Below the pieces are notes generated by a model. The model saw nothing but the letters and a program-made list of their open reading frames with translations, was not told where the DNA came from and did not search any database. Below, piece after piece: positions 38,627-48,756 of a DNA stretch of 64,000 nucleotides (position 1 is the first letter of the stretch; every line of letters begins with the position of its first letter). Source of the DNA: Hyphomicrobiales bacterium (lineage in GTDB: Bacteria; Pseudomonadota; Alphaproteobacteria; Rhizobiales; Rhizobiaceae); the NCBI GenBank assembly GCA_900471605.1, contig UCEY01000001.1:62001-126000 (forward strand). Reading direction: 5' to 3'. Both the position numbers and the translations under genes were made by a program.

Positions 38627-39661
38627 ATGGGTTTCAAGATCGCAGTCGCCGGTGCAACCGGCAATGTCGGCAGGGAAATGCTGACGATCCTTTCCGAGCG
38701 CGGCTTCCCGGTCGACGAAGTCGTGGCGCTGGCATCCGCCCGCAGCCAGGGGACCGAGGTTTCCTTCGGCGACCGGACGCTGAAGGTTTCCAACCTCGAA
38801 AACTATGATTTCTCCGACACCGATATCTGCCTGATGTCGGCCGGCGGCGAGGTTTCCAAGAAGTGGTCGCCGAAGATCGGTGCGCAGGGCTGCGTCGTCA
38901 TCGACAACTCTTCCGCCTGGCGTTACGACCAGGACGTCCCGCTGATCGTTCCGGAAGTGAATCCCGATGCGGTCGCCGGCTTCGCCAAGCGCAACATCAT
39001 CGCCAATCCGAATTGCTCGACCGCGCAGCTCGTCGTCGCCCTGAAGCCGCTGCACGACTTCGCCAAGATCAAGCGCGTCGTCGTCTCGACCTACCAGTCG
39101 GTTTCCGGCGCCGGCAAGGAAGGCATGGACGAGCTCTTCACCCAGACCCGCGCCGTCTTCGTCGCCGATCCGGTCGAATCGAAGAAGTTCACCAAGCGCA
39201 TCGCCTTCAACGTCATCCCGCATATCGATAGCTTCATGGAAGACGGATATACGAAGGAAGAGTGGAAGGTTCTGGCCGAGACCAAGAAGATGCTCGACCC
39301 GAAGATCAAGGTGACCTGCACCGCGGTGCGCGTTCCGGTCTTCATCGGCCATTCGGAATCGGTCAACATCGAGTTCGAAAACGAGATCACTGCCGACCAG
39401 GCCCGCGATATCCTGCGCGAAGCCCCGGGCTGCCTCGTCATCGACAAGCATGAGAACGGCGGCTACATCACGCCTTACGAATGCGCCGGTGAGGACGCTA
39501 CCTACATTTCCCGCATCCGCGAGGATGCGACGGTGGAAAACGGCCTCAACATGTGGGTCGTTTCCGACAACCTGCGCAAGGGCGCGGCACTCAATGCCAT
39601 CCAGATCGCCGAGCTGCTCGTCAACCGTGGCCTGATCAAGCCGCGCAAGGTTGCTGCCTGA
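38627..39661 (+). CDS. asd: Aspartate-semialdehyde dehydrogenase
   Basis: The protein has 344 residues from the ATG at 38627 (MGFKIAVAGATGNVGREML). The NADP-binding GATGNVG, the catalytic Cys in NPNCSTAQLV, the QSVSGAG segment and the late His within CTAVRVPVFIGHSE are conserved. It makes aspartate semialdehyde for lysine/diaminopimelate, threonine and methionine. AGGAGAG and GAGAGC stretches precede the start. A Lys/Thr-rich leader peptide and hairpins lie upstream, suggesting feedback by amino acid supply. Confidence 0.97.
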   Translation: MGFKIAVAGATGNVGREMLTILSERGFPVDEVVALASARSQGTEVSFGDRTLKVSNLENYDFSDTDICLMSAGGEVSKKWSPKIGAQGCVVIDNSSAWRYDQDVPLIVPEVNPDAVAGFAKRNIIANPNCSTAQLVVALKPLHDFAKIKRVVVSTYQSVSGAGKEGMDELFTQTRAVFVADPVESKKFTKRIAFNVIPHIDSFMEDGYTKEEWKVLAETKKMLDPKIKVTCTAVRVPVFIGHSESVNIEFENEITADQARDILREAPGCLVIDKHENGGYITPYECAGEDATYISRIREDATVENGLNMWVVSDNLRKGAALNAIQIAELLVNRGLIKPRKVAA

Positions 39662-39694
39662 TAAATAATAAATTTATTAAGCATGTTCCGATAG

Positions 39695-39724
39695 AAACCC
39701 CGTCAGAAATGGCGGGGTTTTTCT
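39695..39724 (+). terminator. Terminator after asd
   Basis: AAACCCCGTC pairs with GGCGGGGTTT (one G-T pair) around AGAAAT and is followed by TTCTT. Confidence 0.85.
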
Positions 39725-39864
39725 TAACGAATCACCTAAATCACGAACTATTCATGAACGGGTGAGTTGCGATTGTCTGCAACCGCCGCCATAAGGCCGA
39801 AACAAACACATTATCCGGACGCTTCCGGCTGAAGCGATCCGGCTCTCGGGACGGGTTTGACCGC

Positions 39865-40677
39865 ATGAAGAAGACTTTGCTGGCAGGATTGATCGCAACC
39901 GGTTTCATGACCGCTAGTCCGGCTTTTGCCGCGCTCCAATGCGGCAACGATTCATCCGGCTTCGCCCGCTGGGTCGACGAATTCAAACGGGTGGCGCCTT
40001 CGAACGGCGTCAACCCATCCGTCGTCGAAAAGGCCTTCTCGAACGTCTCCTACAACCGCCCGACCATCAGCGCCGATCGCGGCCAGAAAAGCTTCAAGCT
40101 TTCCTTCGACGAGTTCATGAAGAAGCGCGGCGGGGCTGCCATCATCTCCCGCGGCAAGGGCATGAAGTCCGGCAATGCCGCCCTGTTCGCATCGATCGAG
40201 CGCCGCTTCGGCGTTCCGGCCGGCCCGATCATCGCGATCTGGGGCATGGAAACCGGTTTCGGCAGCTTCATGGGCGATCAGCATACCCTTTCCGCCGTGG
40301 CAACGCTCGCTTACGATTGCCGCCGCTCGGCCTATTTCACCGAGCAGCTCTATGCTGCCCTTCAGCTCGTCGACCGGGGTGACCTGAGCGTCACCGCCCG
40401 CGGCGCGGCCCATGGCGAAATCGGCCAGACCCAGTTCCTGCCGCTGAACGTCGTCCGTTACGGCGCCGATGGCGACGGCGACGGCCATATCGACATGGTC
40501 CGTTCGCGTGCCGACGCACTTGCCTCGACCGCCAACTTCCTGAAGGGACACGGCTGGAGGCCGGGCGCCGGTTACCAGCCGGGCCAGCCGAATTTCGTTG
40601 CCATCCAGGGCTGGAATGCGGCTACCGTCTACCAGCAGGCGATCGCTTATATGGGCGCCCAGATCGACGGCCAATAA
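39865..40677 (+). CDS. Lytic murein transglycosylase (MltB-like)
   Basis: The protein has 270 residues. A signal peptide (about 1-22, ending SPAFA-A) is followed by an SLT_2/GH103 domain. The catalytic Glu is in IAIWGMETGFGSFMG, and AHGEIGQTQFLPLNVVRYG is also characteristic. It cleaves glycan strands of peptidoglycan with formation of anhydro-MurNAc. There is no lipobox Cys after the signal, so it should be soluble in the periplasm rather than a lipoprotein. Confidence 0.92.
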   Translation: MKKTLLAGLIATGFMTASPAFAALQCGNDSSGFARWVDEFKRVAPSNGVNPSVVEKAFSNVSYNRPTISADRGQKSFKLSFDEFMKKRGGAAIISRGKGMKSGNAALFASIERRFGVPAGPIIAIWGMETGFGSFMGDQHTLSAVATLAYDCRRSAYFTEQLYAALQLVDRGDLSVTARGAAHGEIGQTQFLPLNVVRYGADGDGDGHIDMVRSRADALASTANFLKGHGWRPGAGYQPGQPNFVAIQGWNAATVYQQAIAYMGAQIDGQ

Positions 40678-40695
40678 GCCTCGTTCGTCGTGAAA

Positions 40696-41370
40696 TCAGG
40701 CCGAGACCTGCTCGGCCTCGATCGGCGGTTCATCCAGGTTGGGACGGACGAAATCGCCCTTCCCGTCCATGATCCAGAGCTCGCCGGTCGAAATGTCGAA
40801 CCAGGCGCCGTGAATGCCGAGTTTCCCCTCTTGGTCGTGTTTTCGAACAAAGGGAAACGTCTGCAGATTGGCGATCGAATTGCGGATCGAAACCCGCTCC
40901 AATGCCGTTTGGCGTTCGGCCTGCGTCATCAAGTCGTTGTTCTGGATCTGCTCGGCGGCGGGCCTGACCAGCCCCATCCACTTGCCGATGAAATCCCCCG
41001 GTGACAGCGGCTTCATGGAAGGATCGAGCGCCGCCTGGATGCCGCCGCAGCGGCCATGGCCCATCACCACGATATTGTCGATCTCAAGCACCTGAACGGC
41101 ATATTCGATCGCCGCCGACGTGCCGTGGAACTGCCCGTCCGGCTCGTAGCGTGGCACCATGTTGGCGACGTTGCGCACCACGAACATTTCTCCGGGGCCG
41201 CAGTCGAAAATTGTCTCCGGCGCGGCACGGGAGTCGCAACAGGCAATCAGCAGCGTATGGGGCTTCTGCCCCTTGTCCGCCAGCACACGGTAGCGCTCAC
41301 GCTCGTCAACATAGCGACCGCTCATGAAATTGCGGTAGCCCGCCAGAAGTCTGTCAGGAAAATCCGTCAT
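40696..41370 (-). CDS. Beta-class carbonic anhydrase
   Basis: From the ATG at 41370 (MTDFPDRLLAGYRNF) the protein has 224 residues. Zinc ligands are in IACCDSRAAPE (Cys-x-Asp-x-Arg) and MGHGRCGGI (His-x2-Cys), as in the beta family. It interconverts CO2 and bicarbonate. It converges on the transglycosylase gene with 18 bases between. No signal peptide, so cytoplasmic. Confidence 0.95.
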   Translation of the reverse strand: MTDFPDRLLAGYRNFMSGRYVDERERYRVLADKGQKPHTLLIACCDSRAAPETIFDCGPGEMFVVRNVANMVPRYEPDGQFHGTSAAIEYAVQVLEIDNIVVMGHGRCGGIQAALDPSMKPLSPGDFIGKWMGLVRPAAEQIQNNDLMTQAERQTALERVSIRNSIANLQTFPFVRKHDQEGKLGIHGAWFDISTGELWIMDGKGDFVRPNLDEPPIEAEQVSA

Positions 41371-41439
41371 GGAGCAACGATTATAGCGCCGCCGAGCGAA
41401 GATCAACGGCCATTGTGCATATGCGAAATTCCTATGCCC

Positions 41440-42312
41440 TCAACGCTTGGTCCTCTGCAGGGGGTGCACGAGCCGGCGCATCTGGACCATCGCCATGGGT
41501 GTGGAGAGGCTTGACGAGTCGGTCTCCAGCGTCAGCTCGTCGCCGCCGCGCTTGGCCGTGCGCGCAAGGATCTCGAAAACGCTCGCCGTTGCCAGCTGCA
41601 GCGCCTTTTCCTCGTCCATGCCGGCCAGGATGCGCCCGAGGAACAGGGCGCCCAGAAGGTCGCCGAGCCCGTTCGGCGGATTGTCGATCAGCCGGTGTTC
41701 GGCCAGCAGTGCATGTTTGCCGGTCAGGTAGAGATTGCCGGTGCCACCCGCCATCATCGGCACCGCCGAGGTCACCAGGATGCGCGGTGGCCCGAGCGCG
41801 ATCGCGGCATCCATGATCTCGTTGTTGGTTTCGAGTGGCGCGCCGGAAAGCCAGGCGAGCTCGTAGCGGTTCGGGGTGGCGATCGTCGCCAGCGGAATGA
41901 GTTCGTCGCGGATCGCTTCCGCCGTCGGCTGCGGGATATAAAGCCCGCCGAGATCCCCCATCACCGGATCGCAGACATAGAGAAGGTCCGGGTTTTTCTC
42001 CTTCAGCGCCCGAACGAGCCGCGCCACCGAACGCGGCTGGGCGGCATTGCCGAAATAGCCGGTCAGCACCGCCTTCACTTCTCCCAGCCATGGCGCGCGA
42101 ATAAGATCGTCTATAGCCTTGTCGAAATCTGATTCGGGAAAGGTCAGGCGGGTGGAAGGCCCGTGACCGGGATGCCAGGGGAGAACGACTGTCGGCATGG
42201 CCCAGACGGGAAATCCAAGCGTCTCGAGCGCGAAAACGGCGGCGCGATTGCCGACCGAGCCGCGCACGACATGGCTGGAGATGACGAGGACGGCACTGCT
42301 GGTATCCTGCAT
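41440..42312 (-). CDS. pdxY: Pyridoxal kinase
   Basis: The protein has 290 residues. The ribokinase-like fold has VISSHVVRGSVGNRAAVFAL at the start, YVCDPVMGD, ATPNRYELAWLSG, and the anion-hole motif NGLGDLLGALFLG (general GxGD). These agree with PdxY, which makes pyridoxal phosphate from pyridoxal. The reading direction is opposite to gdhB, with 174 bases of intergenic sequence. Confidence 0.92.
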   Translation of the reverse strand: MQDTSSAVLVISSHVVRGSVGNRAAVFALETLGFPVWAMPTVVLPWHPGHGPSTRLTFPESDFDKAIDDLIRAPWLGEVKAVLTGYFGNAAQPRSVARLVRALKEKNPDLLYVCDPVMGDLGGLYIPQPTAEAIRDELIPLATIATPNRYELAWLSGAPLETNNEIMDAAIALGPPRILVTSAVPMMAGGTGNLYLTGKHALLAEHRLIDNPPNGLGDLLGALFLGRILAGMDEEKALQLATASVFEILARTAKRGGDELTLETDSSSLSTPMAMVQMRRLVHPLQRTKR

Positions 42313-42486
42313 GAGATTGACTTCCGGCTATGATGGCCTGTTGATCGTTTCTTCGTCGCCGCATGTCAACAAGGCTTCACGGAAGAATGAAACGTGTAGT
42401 GCCGACTGACATGGATCAGCCACGTTGCCGCATGATGACACAAATCTATTTTATTCCGTCCGGGCACGGAAAAAGGGGAGAGGGAC

Positions 42487-45400
42487 ATGGCCGTCAGGCA
42501 GAATCCGAAACGGGAAAAACAGATCGAAAGCGCGCGCAAGATCGTTGCCGCGAGCAAGGGGCCGCATCTCGACCCCCTCATCCTGTTCGGCCGCGCCAGC
42601 ACTGACGACCTCGAAAGCTATACGCCTGAGATGCTGGCGCTTTCCGCCAATCATGCGGCCGAACGGCTGATGGCCTGGACACGGGTCCGGGCCGACATCA
42701 CGGTCCAACCGGTCGCCGGCGTTGAGCCGGACGGAATTCCGGTCTCGGTTCTGACCGTTGTCGACCGCAACATGCCTTTCCTGTTTGATTCGGTCATGGG
42801 CGAGGTGACGGCGACCCACCGCGACCTCACCATGGCCGTCCATCCGATCCTGGTCGTCGAACCGGGCAAGGAGCCGGTTCTGCGCTCCAACGAACAGCCC
42901 GGCAGCCCGGCCCATCATGTGAGCCTCATCCAGATCCACCTGTCGCCGCTCAACGAGGAACAGGCGGCTTCGCTCACCGAGCGCATCCGTTACATCCTCG
43001 ACCAGGTGCACCTGTCGATCACCGACTGGGGCTCCATGCTGGAGGTCCTCGACGGCGCCGCCAAGCAGCTCAACAATTCGACAAGCCGCCGCAAGGCCGA
43101 TCGCGACGAGGCGCTCGCCTTCCTGGACTGGCTGCGCGACGACAATTTCACCTTCCTCGGCATGCGCGAATACGTCTATTCCGGCAAGGGCGCCGAGGCC
43201 AAGGTGGAACGCGGCAAGGGCCGCGGTCTCGGCATCCTCTCCGATCCGGATGTGCTCGTGCTGCGCCAGGGCAAGGACGCGGTGACGACGACGCCGGAAA
43301 TCCTCGAATTCCTCGACGGGCCCGATTTCCTGATCGTGACCAAGGCCAACGTGAAATCGGTCGTCCATCGCCGCGCCTATATGGACTATGTCGGCGTCAA
43401 GCGCTTCGACGAGAAGGGCGAAGTGGTCGGCGAACTGCGCGTCGTCGGCCTTTTCACGGCGACCGCCTATACCCATTCCGTTCGCGATATCCCGCTTCTG
43501 CGCGCAAAGGCCGGTCGGATCGAGGAGCATTTCGGCTTCGATCCCGACAGCCATTCCGGCCGCATGCTGGAAAACACGCTCGAATCCTATCCGCGCGACG
43601 ACCTTTTCCAGATCGATACGGAACTGCTTGCCCGCTTCTGCGAGCAGATCATGGAACTCAGCGAGCGTCCGCGCGTCCGGGTCCTGCCGCGCATCGACCA
43701 TTTCGACCGTTTCGTCTCGGTGATCGTCTACGTCCCCCGCGAGGATTACAATTCCCTCGTGCGCGAGAAAGTCGGCGACTACCTGACCAAGGTCTATGAC
43801 GGCCACGTCTCCGCCTATTACCCCGCCTTCCCCGAGGGCGGCGTTGCCCGCGTCCACATGATCATCGGGCGCCGCAGCGGCAAGACGCCGAGGATCGCCC
43901 AGGCCAAGCTCGAGGAAGCGATCAGGCTCATCGCCACGCCTTGGGAGGAACGTTTCGCGGCGCTTGCGGAGGAGGGGCCGCGGCTCTCCGTCACCCAGGC
44001 CTTCCAGGAAGCCTTCTCGCCCGAGGAGACCTTCGCCGACCTGCCCGATATTGCCGCCTGCGCCGCCGGCGAAGCGATCCGCATCGCCTTCTATCGCCGT
44101 CCCGGCGACACGGCGAACACGGTGTCGTTGAAGATCTTCCACCGGGATCGGCATCTGTCGCTTTCCCGCCGCGTGCCGCTGCTCGAAAACCTCGGTTTTC
44201 ACGCCGTCAGCGAGCAGACATTCGAGATCCAGGTCGGACCCGAGAATGACCGCAGGCTGGTCGTCCTTCACGACATGGAACTGCAGCTTGGCGACGGCCG
44301 CGAGGTTGACCTTTCCCGCGAGGGTCAGCTGCTGGAAGAGGCATTCCTCTCCGCCTTCGAAGGCCTGATCGACAATGACGGCTTCAACCGCCTCGTCCTG
44401 CTCGCTGGCCTCTCCGCCCGCGAAGTCACGGTGCTGCGTGCGTACTCCCGTTACCTGCGCCAGACCGGCATCGTCTATTCGCAGTCCTATATCGCCGATA
44501 CGCTGGTCAAATACCCGGCCATCTCCGCCGCCATCTTCCGTCTTTTCCGCGACGGCTTCGATCCGAAGATCACTGAGAAGGCCCGCGTCAAGAAACTTAC
44601 CGACCATCACGCCGAGATCGAGGAAGCGCTTGGCAACGTTCCCAATCTCGATGAGGACCGGACGCTTCGCCGCTTCGTCAACGCGGTCGATGCGACGCTC
44701 AGGACCAACTATTTCCAGCGCGATGAGAACGGCGCCCCCAACCGGATGTTCGCCTTCAAGCTCGATCCGAAGCTGCTGGACAGCCTGCCGGAACCCCGCC
44801 CCTTCCGTGAAATCTTCGTCTACGGCACCGAGGTCGAAGGCGTGCACCTGCGGTTCGGCAAAGTCGCCCGTGGCGGCCTGCGCTGGTCGGATCGCGGCGA
44901 GGACTACCGCACGGAAATCCTCGGCCTCGTGAAGGCACAGCAGGTCAAGAACGCCGTCATCGTGCCGGTTGGCGCCAAGGGCGGCTTCTTCCCGAAAATG
45001 CTGCCCCCGGCAAGCGCCCGCGACGCCTTCTTCAATGCCGGCAAGGAGGCCTACAAGACCTTCATCCGCACGCTTCTGTCGATCACCGACAATATCGTCG
45101 GCGCAGACATCGTCGGGCCGCCGGATACGATCCGTCTCGATGGCGACGATCCCTATTTTGTGGTGGCCGCCGACAAGGGCACCGCGACCTTCTCCGACAC
45201 CGCCAACGGCCTCGCCCAGGAAGCCGGCTTCTGGCTGGACGACGCCTTTGCGTCAGGCGGTTCGGCCGGTTACGACCACAAGAAGATGGGCATCACCGCC
45301 CGCGGCGCCTGGGAAGCCGTGAAGCGGCATTTCCGCGAGAAGGACATCGATATCCAGACGACGCCGTTCACGGTCGCCGGCGTCGGCGACATGTCCGGCG

Positions 45401-47253
45401 ACGTCTTCGGCAACGGCATGCTTTTGTCGCGCAAGATCCGCCTCATCGCCGCCTTCGACCACCGCGATATCGTCATCGACCCCGATCCGGACATCGAAAA
45501 GTCGTTCGCGGAACGTGAACGCATGTTCGCCCTGCCGCGCTCGAGCTGGCAGGATTACGACAAGTCGGTGCTTTCCGAAGGCGCGATGATCATTTCCCGC
45601 TCGGAAAAGTCGGTCAAGCTCACCAGGCAGGCCGCGGCAGCAATCGGTATCGACAAGACGACCGCAACGCCCTTCGAGATCATGACCGCGATCCTGAAGA
45701 GCCCCGTCGACCTTCTCTGGTTTGGCGGCATCGGCACCTATATCAAGGCGGCCTCCGAAACCGATACGGAAGTCGGCGACCGCGCCAATGATCCGATCCG
45801 CATCACGGCGGCGGAGGTGCGCGCCAGCGTCATCGGCGAAGGCGCCAATCTCGGCATGACCCAGAAGGGCCGCATCGCCTATTCGCTGAACGGCGGGCGC
45901 TGCAATTCCGACGCGATCGACAATTCGGCCGGCGTCAATTCCTCCGACGTCGAGGTCAATATCAAGATCGCTCTCAATCCGGCCATGCAGGACGGCCGCC
46001 TGACCCGAGACAAGCGCAACCAGCTTCTCGCTTCGATGACCGAGGAAGTCGGTCATCTCGTGCTGCGCAACAACTACCTGCAGCCGCTGTCGATCTCGCT
46101 GACCGAACGCAAGGGCGCCGGCAACCGCGAGGAACTGTCGCGGCTGATGTCCGTCTTGGAATCGCATGGCCAGCTCAACCGCAAGGTCGAAACCCTTCCC
46201 GACGATGCGGAACTTGCGGAGCGTTATGCCTCCGGCAGGCCGCTGACCCGACCGGAAATCGGCGTGCTGCTTTCCTATTCGAAGATCGTGCTCTTCGACG
46301 CCCTGATCGAGAGCAGCCTTCCGGACGATCCGTATTTCTCCGCCGTCCTGAAGGCCTACTTCCCGGCCAAGATGCAGAAGGCCTATGCGGCGGACATCCA
46401 GTCCCACCGCCTGCACCGCGAAATCGTCGCGACCGCGCTTGCCAACGAGGCGATCAACCGCGGCGGCCCGGGTTTCGTTCAGCAGATGAGCGACATGACC
46501 GGCGCCACTGCGGCAAATGTCGTCAAGGCCGCCTTCCTCGCCCGCGACGGCTTCGAGCTTCCCAAGCTCTGGGCCGAGATCGATGCATTGGACGGAAAGA
46601 TCCCCGGCCAGCTGCAGAACGACCTCTACGCCCGCACCACCGGGACCTTCGCGGAAGCCACCCGCCTCATCCTGCAGACGCAGGTCGGCACCGGCGACAT
46701 GGACGGCGCGATGAGCCGGCTGAAGGCCGCGATCAAGGGGCTGCGCTCGTCGCTCGCGGGCGGAGATTTCGTGGAAACCGCGGCACGCGCCGCGGAACTC
46801 GAAGCGCAGGGCATACCGGCATCGCTTGCCCGCGAAATCCTGCTGCTTTCCACACTCGTCCTGGTGCCGGAGATCATGCTGATCGCCGACCGGACCGGCG
46901 AGACCATGGCGCGCGCCACGGAAAGTTATTTCGCCGTCACCGAGACCTTCCGCGTCAACCGCCTGATCGGTGCGGGAGATCGGATCAGCACCTCGGAGCA
47001 CTACGAAAGCCTGGCGCTATCCCGCAGCCTGCAGCAGCTCGCTTCGGCACGTCGCGATATCGTCATCGCCGCGCTGACGGCCCATCCGAAGGAGAAGAAG
47101 CCTCTGGAAGCCTGGGTCGGCGGCGATCGGATGCGGGTCAACCGCATCGGCGCCGAGCTGGTGACCTTGAGCGAAAGCGGCGAGCTGACGCTTCCGAAGA
47201 TCACGGTCGCTGCCGGTCTCCTGAGCGACCTTGCGCATGGACGTGCGATGTAG
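42487..47253 (+). CDS. gdhB: NAD-specific glutamate dehydrogenase (large, 180-kDa type)
   Basis: The protein has 1588 residues, typical of the giant class found in alphaproteobacteria. ACT-like regulatory domains occupy the N-terminal half (PFLFDSVMGEVTATHRDLT near 95-115). The catalytic domain begins near residue 780 with KVARGGLRWSDRGEDYRTEI, QQVKNAVIVPVGAKGGF and VVAADKGTATFSDTAN. A long helical C-terminal domain follows. It deaminates glutamate to 2-oxoglutarate and acts mainly in catabolism. GGGGAGAGG precedes the ATG. Confidence 0.96.
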   Translation: MAVRQNPKREKQIESARKIVAASKGPHLDPLILFGRASTDDLESYTPEMLALSANHAAERLMAWTRVRADITVQPVAGVEPDGIPVSVLTVVDRNMPFLFDSVMGEVTATHRDLTMAVHPILVVEPGKEPVLRSNEQPGSPAHHVSLIQIHLSPLNEEQAASLTERIRYILDQVHLSITDWGSMLEVLDGAAKQLNNSTSRRKADRDEALAFLDWLRDDNFTFLGMREYVYSGKGAEAKVERGKGRGLGILSDPDVLVLRQGKDAVTTTPEILEFLDGPDFLIVTKANVKSVVHRRAYMDYVGVKRFDEKGEVVGELRVVGLFTATAYTHSVRDIPLLRAKAGRIEEHFGFDPDSHSGRMLENTLESYPRDDLFQIDTELLARFCEQIMELSERPRVRVLPRIDHFDRFVSVIVYVPREDYNSLVREKVGDYLTKVYDGHVSAYYPAFPEGGVARVHMIIGRRSGKTPRIAQAKLEEAIRLIATPWEERFAALAEEGPRLSVTQAFQEAFSPEETFADLPDIAACAAGEAIRIAFYRRPGDTANTVSLKIFHRDRHLSLSRRVPLLENLGFHAVSEQTFEIQVGPENDRRLVVLHDMELQLGDGREVDLSREGQLLEEAFLSAFEGLIDNDGFNRLVLLAGLSAREVTVLRAYSRYLRQTGIVYSQSYIADTLVKYPAISAAIFRLFRDGFDPKITEKARVKKLTDHHAEIEEALGNVPNLDEDRTLRRFVNAVDATLRTNYFQRDENGAPNRMFAFKLDPKLLDSLPEPRPFREIFVYGTEVEGVHLRFGKVARGGLRWSDRGEDYRTEILGLVKAQQVKNAVIVPVGAKGGFFPKMLPPASARDAFFNAGKEAYKTFIRTLLSITDNIVGADIVGPPDTIRLDGDDPYFVVAADKGTATFSDTANGLAQEAGFWLDDAFASGGSAGYDHKKMGITARGAWEAVKRHFREKDIDIQTTPFTVAGVGDMSGDVFGNGMLLSRKIRLIAAFDHRDIVIDPDPDIEKSFAERERMFALPRSSWQDYDKSVLSEGAMIISRSEKSVKLTRQAAAAIGIDKTTATPFEIMTAILKSPVDLLWFGGIGTYIKAASETDTEVGDRANDPIRITAAEVRASVIGEGANLGMTQKGRIAYSLNGGRCNSDAIDNSAGVNSSDVEVNIKIALNPAMQDGRLTRDKRNQLLASMTEEVGHLVLRNNYLQPLSISLTERKGAGNREELSRLMSVLESHGQLNRKVETLPDDAELAERYASGRPLTRPEIGVLLSYSKIVLFDALIESSLPDDPYFSAVLKAYFPAKMQKAYAADIQSHRLHREIVATALANEAINRGGPGFVQQMSDMTGATAANVVKAAFLARDGFELPKLWAEIDALDGKIPGQLQNDLYARTTGTFAEATRLILQTQVGTGDMDGAMSRLKAAIKGLRSSLAGGDFVETAARAAELEAQGIPASLAREILLLSTLVLVPEIMLIADRTGETMARATESYFAVTETFRVNRLIGAGDRISTSEHYESLALSRSLQQLASARRDIVIAALTAHPKEKKPLEAWVGGDRMRVNRIGAELVTLSESGELTLPKITVAAGLLSDLAHGRAM

Positions 47254-47287
47254 GACAACGGGCCGAACTGGTTGCGCCGGGGGAAAA

Positions 47288-48670
47288 ATGGCCGTTACTG
47301 ATGTGGACGATGCGCCGGTGAAGACGAGCCGGCGCGGCATCTGGGGCTGGATGTTCTTCGACTGGGCGGCCCAGCCGTTTTTTACCGTCGTCACCACCTT
47401 CATCTTCGGCCCCTATTTCGTCTCCCGGCTGACGGAGGACCCCGTCTCGGCGCAGGCGGCCTGGAGCAACATGGCGACGATCTCGTCGCTGGTCATCGCC
47501 GTCTTCTCGCCGGTCCTCGGCTCGATCGCCGACCAGGCCGGCCCGCGGAAACCCTGGATCGCCTTTTTCGCGGTGATCAAGATCGCCTGCGTCTCCGCCC
47601 TCTGGTTCGCGGCACCCGGTTCGCCGATCATCTGGCCGATGATCTTCATGATCTTCGCGTCGATCGCCGCGGAATTTTCGACGGTCTTCAACGACTCCAT
47701 GATGCCGCGGCTCGTCTCCAAGAAGGATGTCGGCCGGATTTCCAATGTCGCCTGGGGACTCGGTTATCTCGGTGGCATGATCGTGCTGATCGCCGTCGTG
47801 GCGCTGCTTGCCGCCAATCCCGAAAGCGGCAAAACCCTGATCGGCATCCCGCCGCTTTTCGGCCTCGACCCGCATCTGGGCGAAGACGCGCGCATTACCG
47901 GCCCGATCTCGGCGTTCTGGTATTTCCTCTTCATCCTGCCGATGTTCTTTTTCACGCCGGACGCCAGCAAGGGTCTGCCGCTCGGCGAAGCGGTCCGCTC
48001 GGGCATCCGCGAGCTCAGCGGCACGGTGCGCGAGCTGAAACAGCGCACCGGCATCACCCGGTTCCTGGTTGCCCGCATGCTGTATCAGGACGGTGTCAAC
48101 GGCCTGCTGATCCTCGGCGGCACGTTCGCCGCAGGCATGTTCGGCTGGGCAACGATCGAGATCGGCATCTACGGCATCATCCTCAACGTCGTGGCAATTT
48201 TCGGCTGCATCGTCGCCGGCTGGCTGGATCGCCTGCTCGGCTCGAAGATCGTGGTGGTCATCAGCCTCGCCCTGCTGGTCGTCGCGACGCTCGGCATCAT
48301 TTCCACCGGCCCGGGCTTCGTCTTTTTCGGCCTTCTGCCGCTTTCGGCGGAAGACGGCGGCGGCCTGTTCGGCACCGCCGCCGAAAAGGCCTATATCCTG
48401 TTCGGATTGCTGATCGGCATCGCCTTCGGCCCCGTTCAGGCCTCGTCCAGATCCTATCTCGCCCGCAGCGTCAACCTCTCGGAGGCCGGCCGATATTTCG
48501 GCATCTACGCGCTGTCCGGCCGGGCGACGAGCTTCCTCGCCACCCTGTTCTTCTCGCTCATGACCTATGCCAGCGGCTCCGCCCGGCTCGGCATGGCGAC
48601 GCTGCTGATTTTCCTGGTCGCAGGGCTGGTGCTGCTGTTTGCGACGCCATATCCGGCGGACAGGAAGTAG
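47288..48670 (+). CDS. Atg22/UMF1-type MFS transporter
   Basis: The protein has 460 residues from the ATG at 47288, with about 12 membrane helices. The opening RRGIWGWMFFDWAAQPFFTVV is the signature of the Atg22/UMF1 family (PF11700), whose N-terminal WxxYDWAxSpf motif reads WMFFDWAAQPF here. Yeast Atg22 is a vacuolar amino acid exporter. The substrate of bacterial members is unsettled. It lies 34 bases after gdhB, so it may share its transcript and handle an amino acid, but this is inference. Confidence 0.82.
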   Translation: MAVTDVDDAPVKTSRRGIWGWMFFDWAAQPFFTVVTTFIFGPYFVSRLTEDPVSAQAAWSNMATISSLVIAVFSPVLGSIADQAGPRKPWIAFFAVIKIACVSALWFAAPGSPIIWPMIFMIFASIAAEFSTVFNDSMMPRLVSKKDVGRISNVAWGLGYLGGMIVLIAVVALLAANPESGKTLIGIPPLFGLDPHLGEDARITGPISAFWYFLFILPMFFFTPDASKGLPLGEAVRSGIRELSGTVRELKQRTGITRFLVARMLYQDGVNGLLILGGTFAAGMFGWATIEIGIYGIILNVVAIFGCIVAGWLDRLLGSKIVVVISLALLVVATLGIISTGPGFVFFGLLPLSAEDGGGLFGTAAEKAYILFGLLIGIAFGPVQASSRSYLARSVNLSEAGRYFGIYALSGRATSFLATLFFSLMTYASGSARLGMATLLIFLVAGLVLLFATPYPADRK

Positions 48671-48693
48671 GCGGGTAGCTATTCGGTTGGGAT

Positions 48694-48724
48694 GTGGATC
48701 CTCGGGCTCGACCCGAGGATCCAC
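48694..48724. repeat. Intergenic palindromic repeat
   Basis: GTGGATCCTCGGG and CCCGAGGATCCAC form a perfect 13-base stem around CTCGA. The CTCGGG...CCCGAGGAT core resembles palindromic elements scattered between genes in Rhizobiales. It lies between the convergent MFS and purH genes and could also work as a terminator, although no T tract is present. Confidence 0.6.
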
Positions 48725-48756
48725 GCGATACCCTCAGAGCGTAACATCCAGCAAAA

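Noticed and set aside
42451..44847. A 798-codon minus-strand frame opposite gdhB
   Set aside because: It mirrors the well-recognised gdhB reading frame and has no motif of its own.
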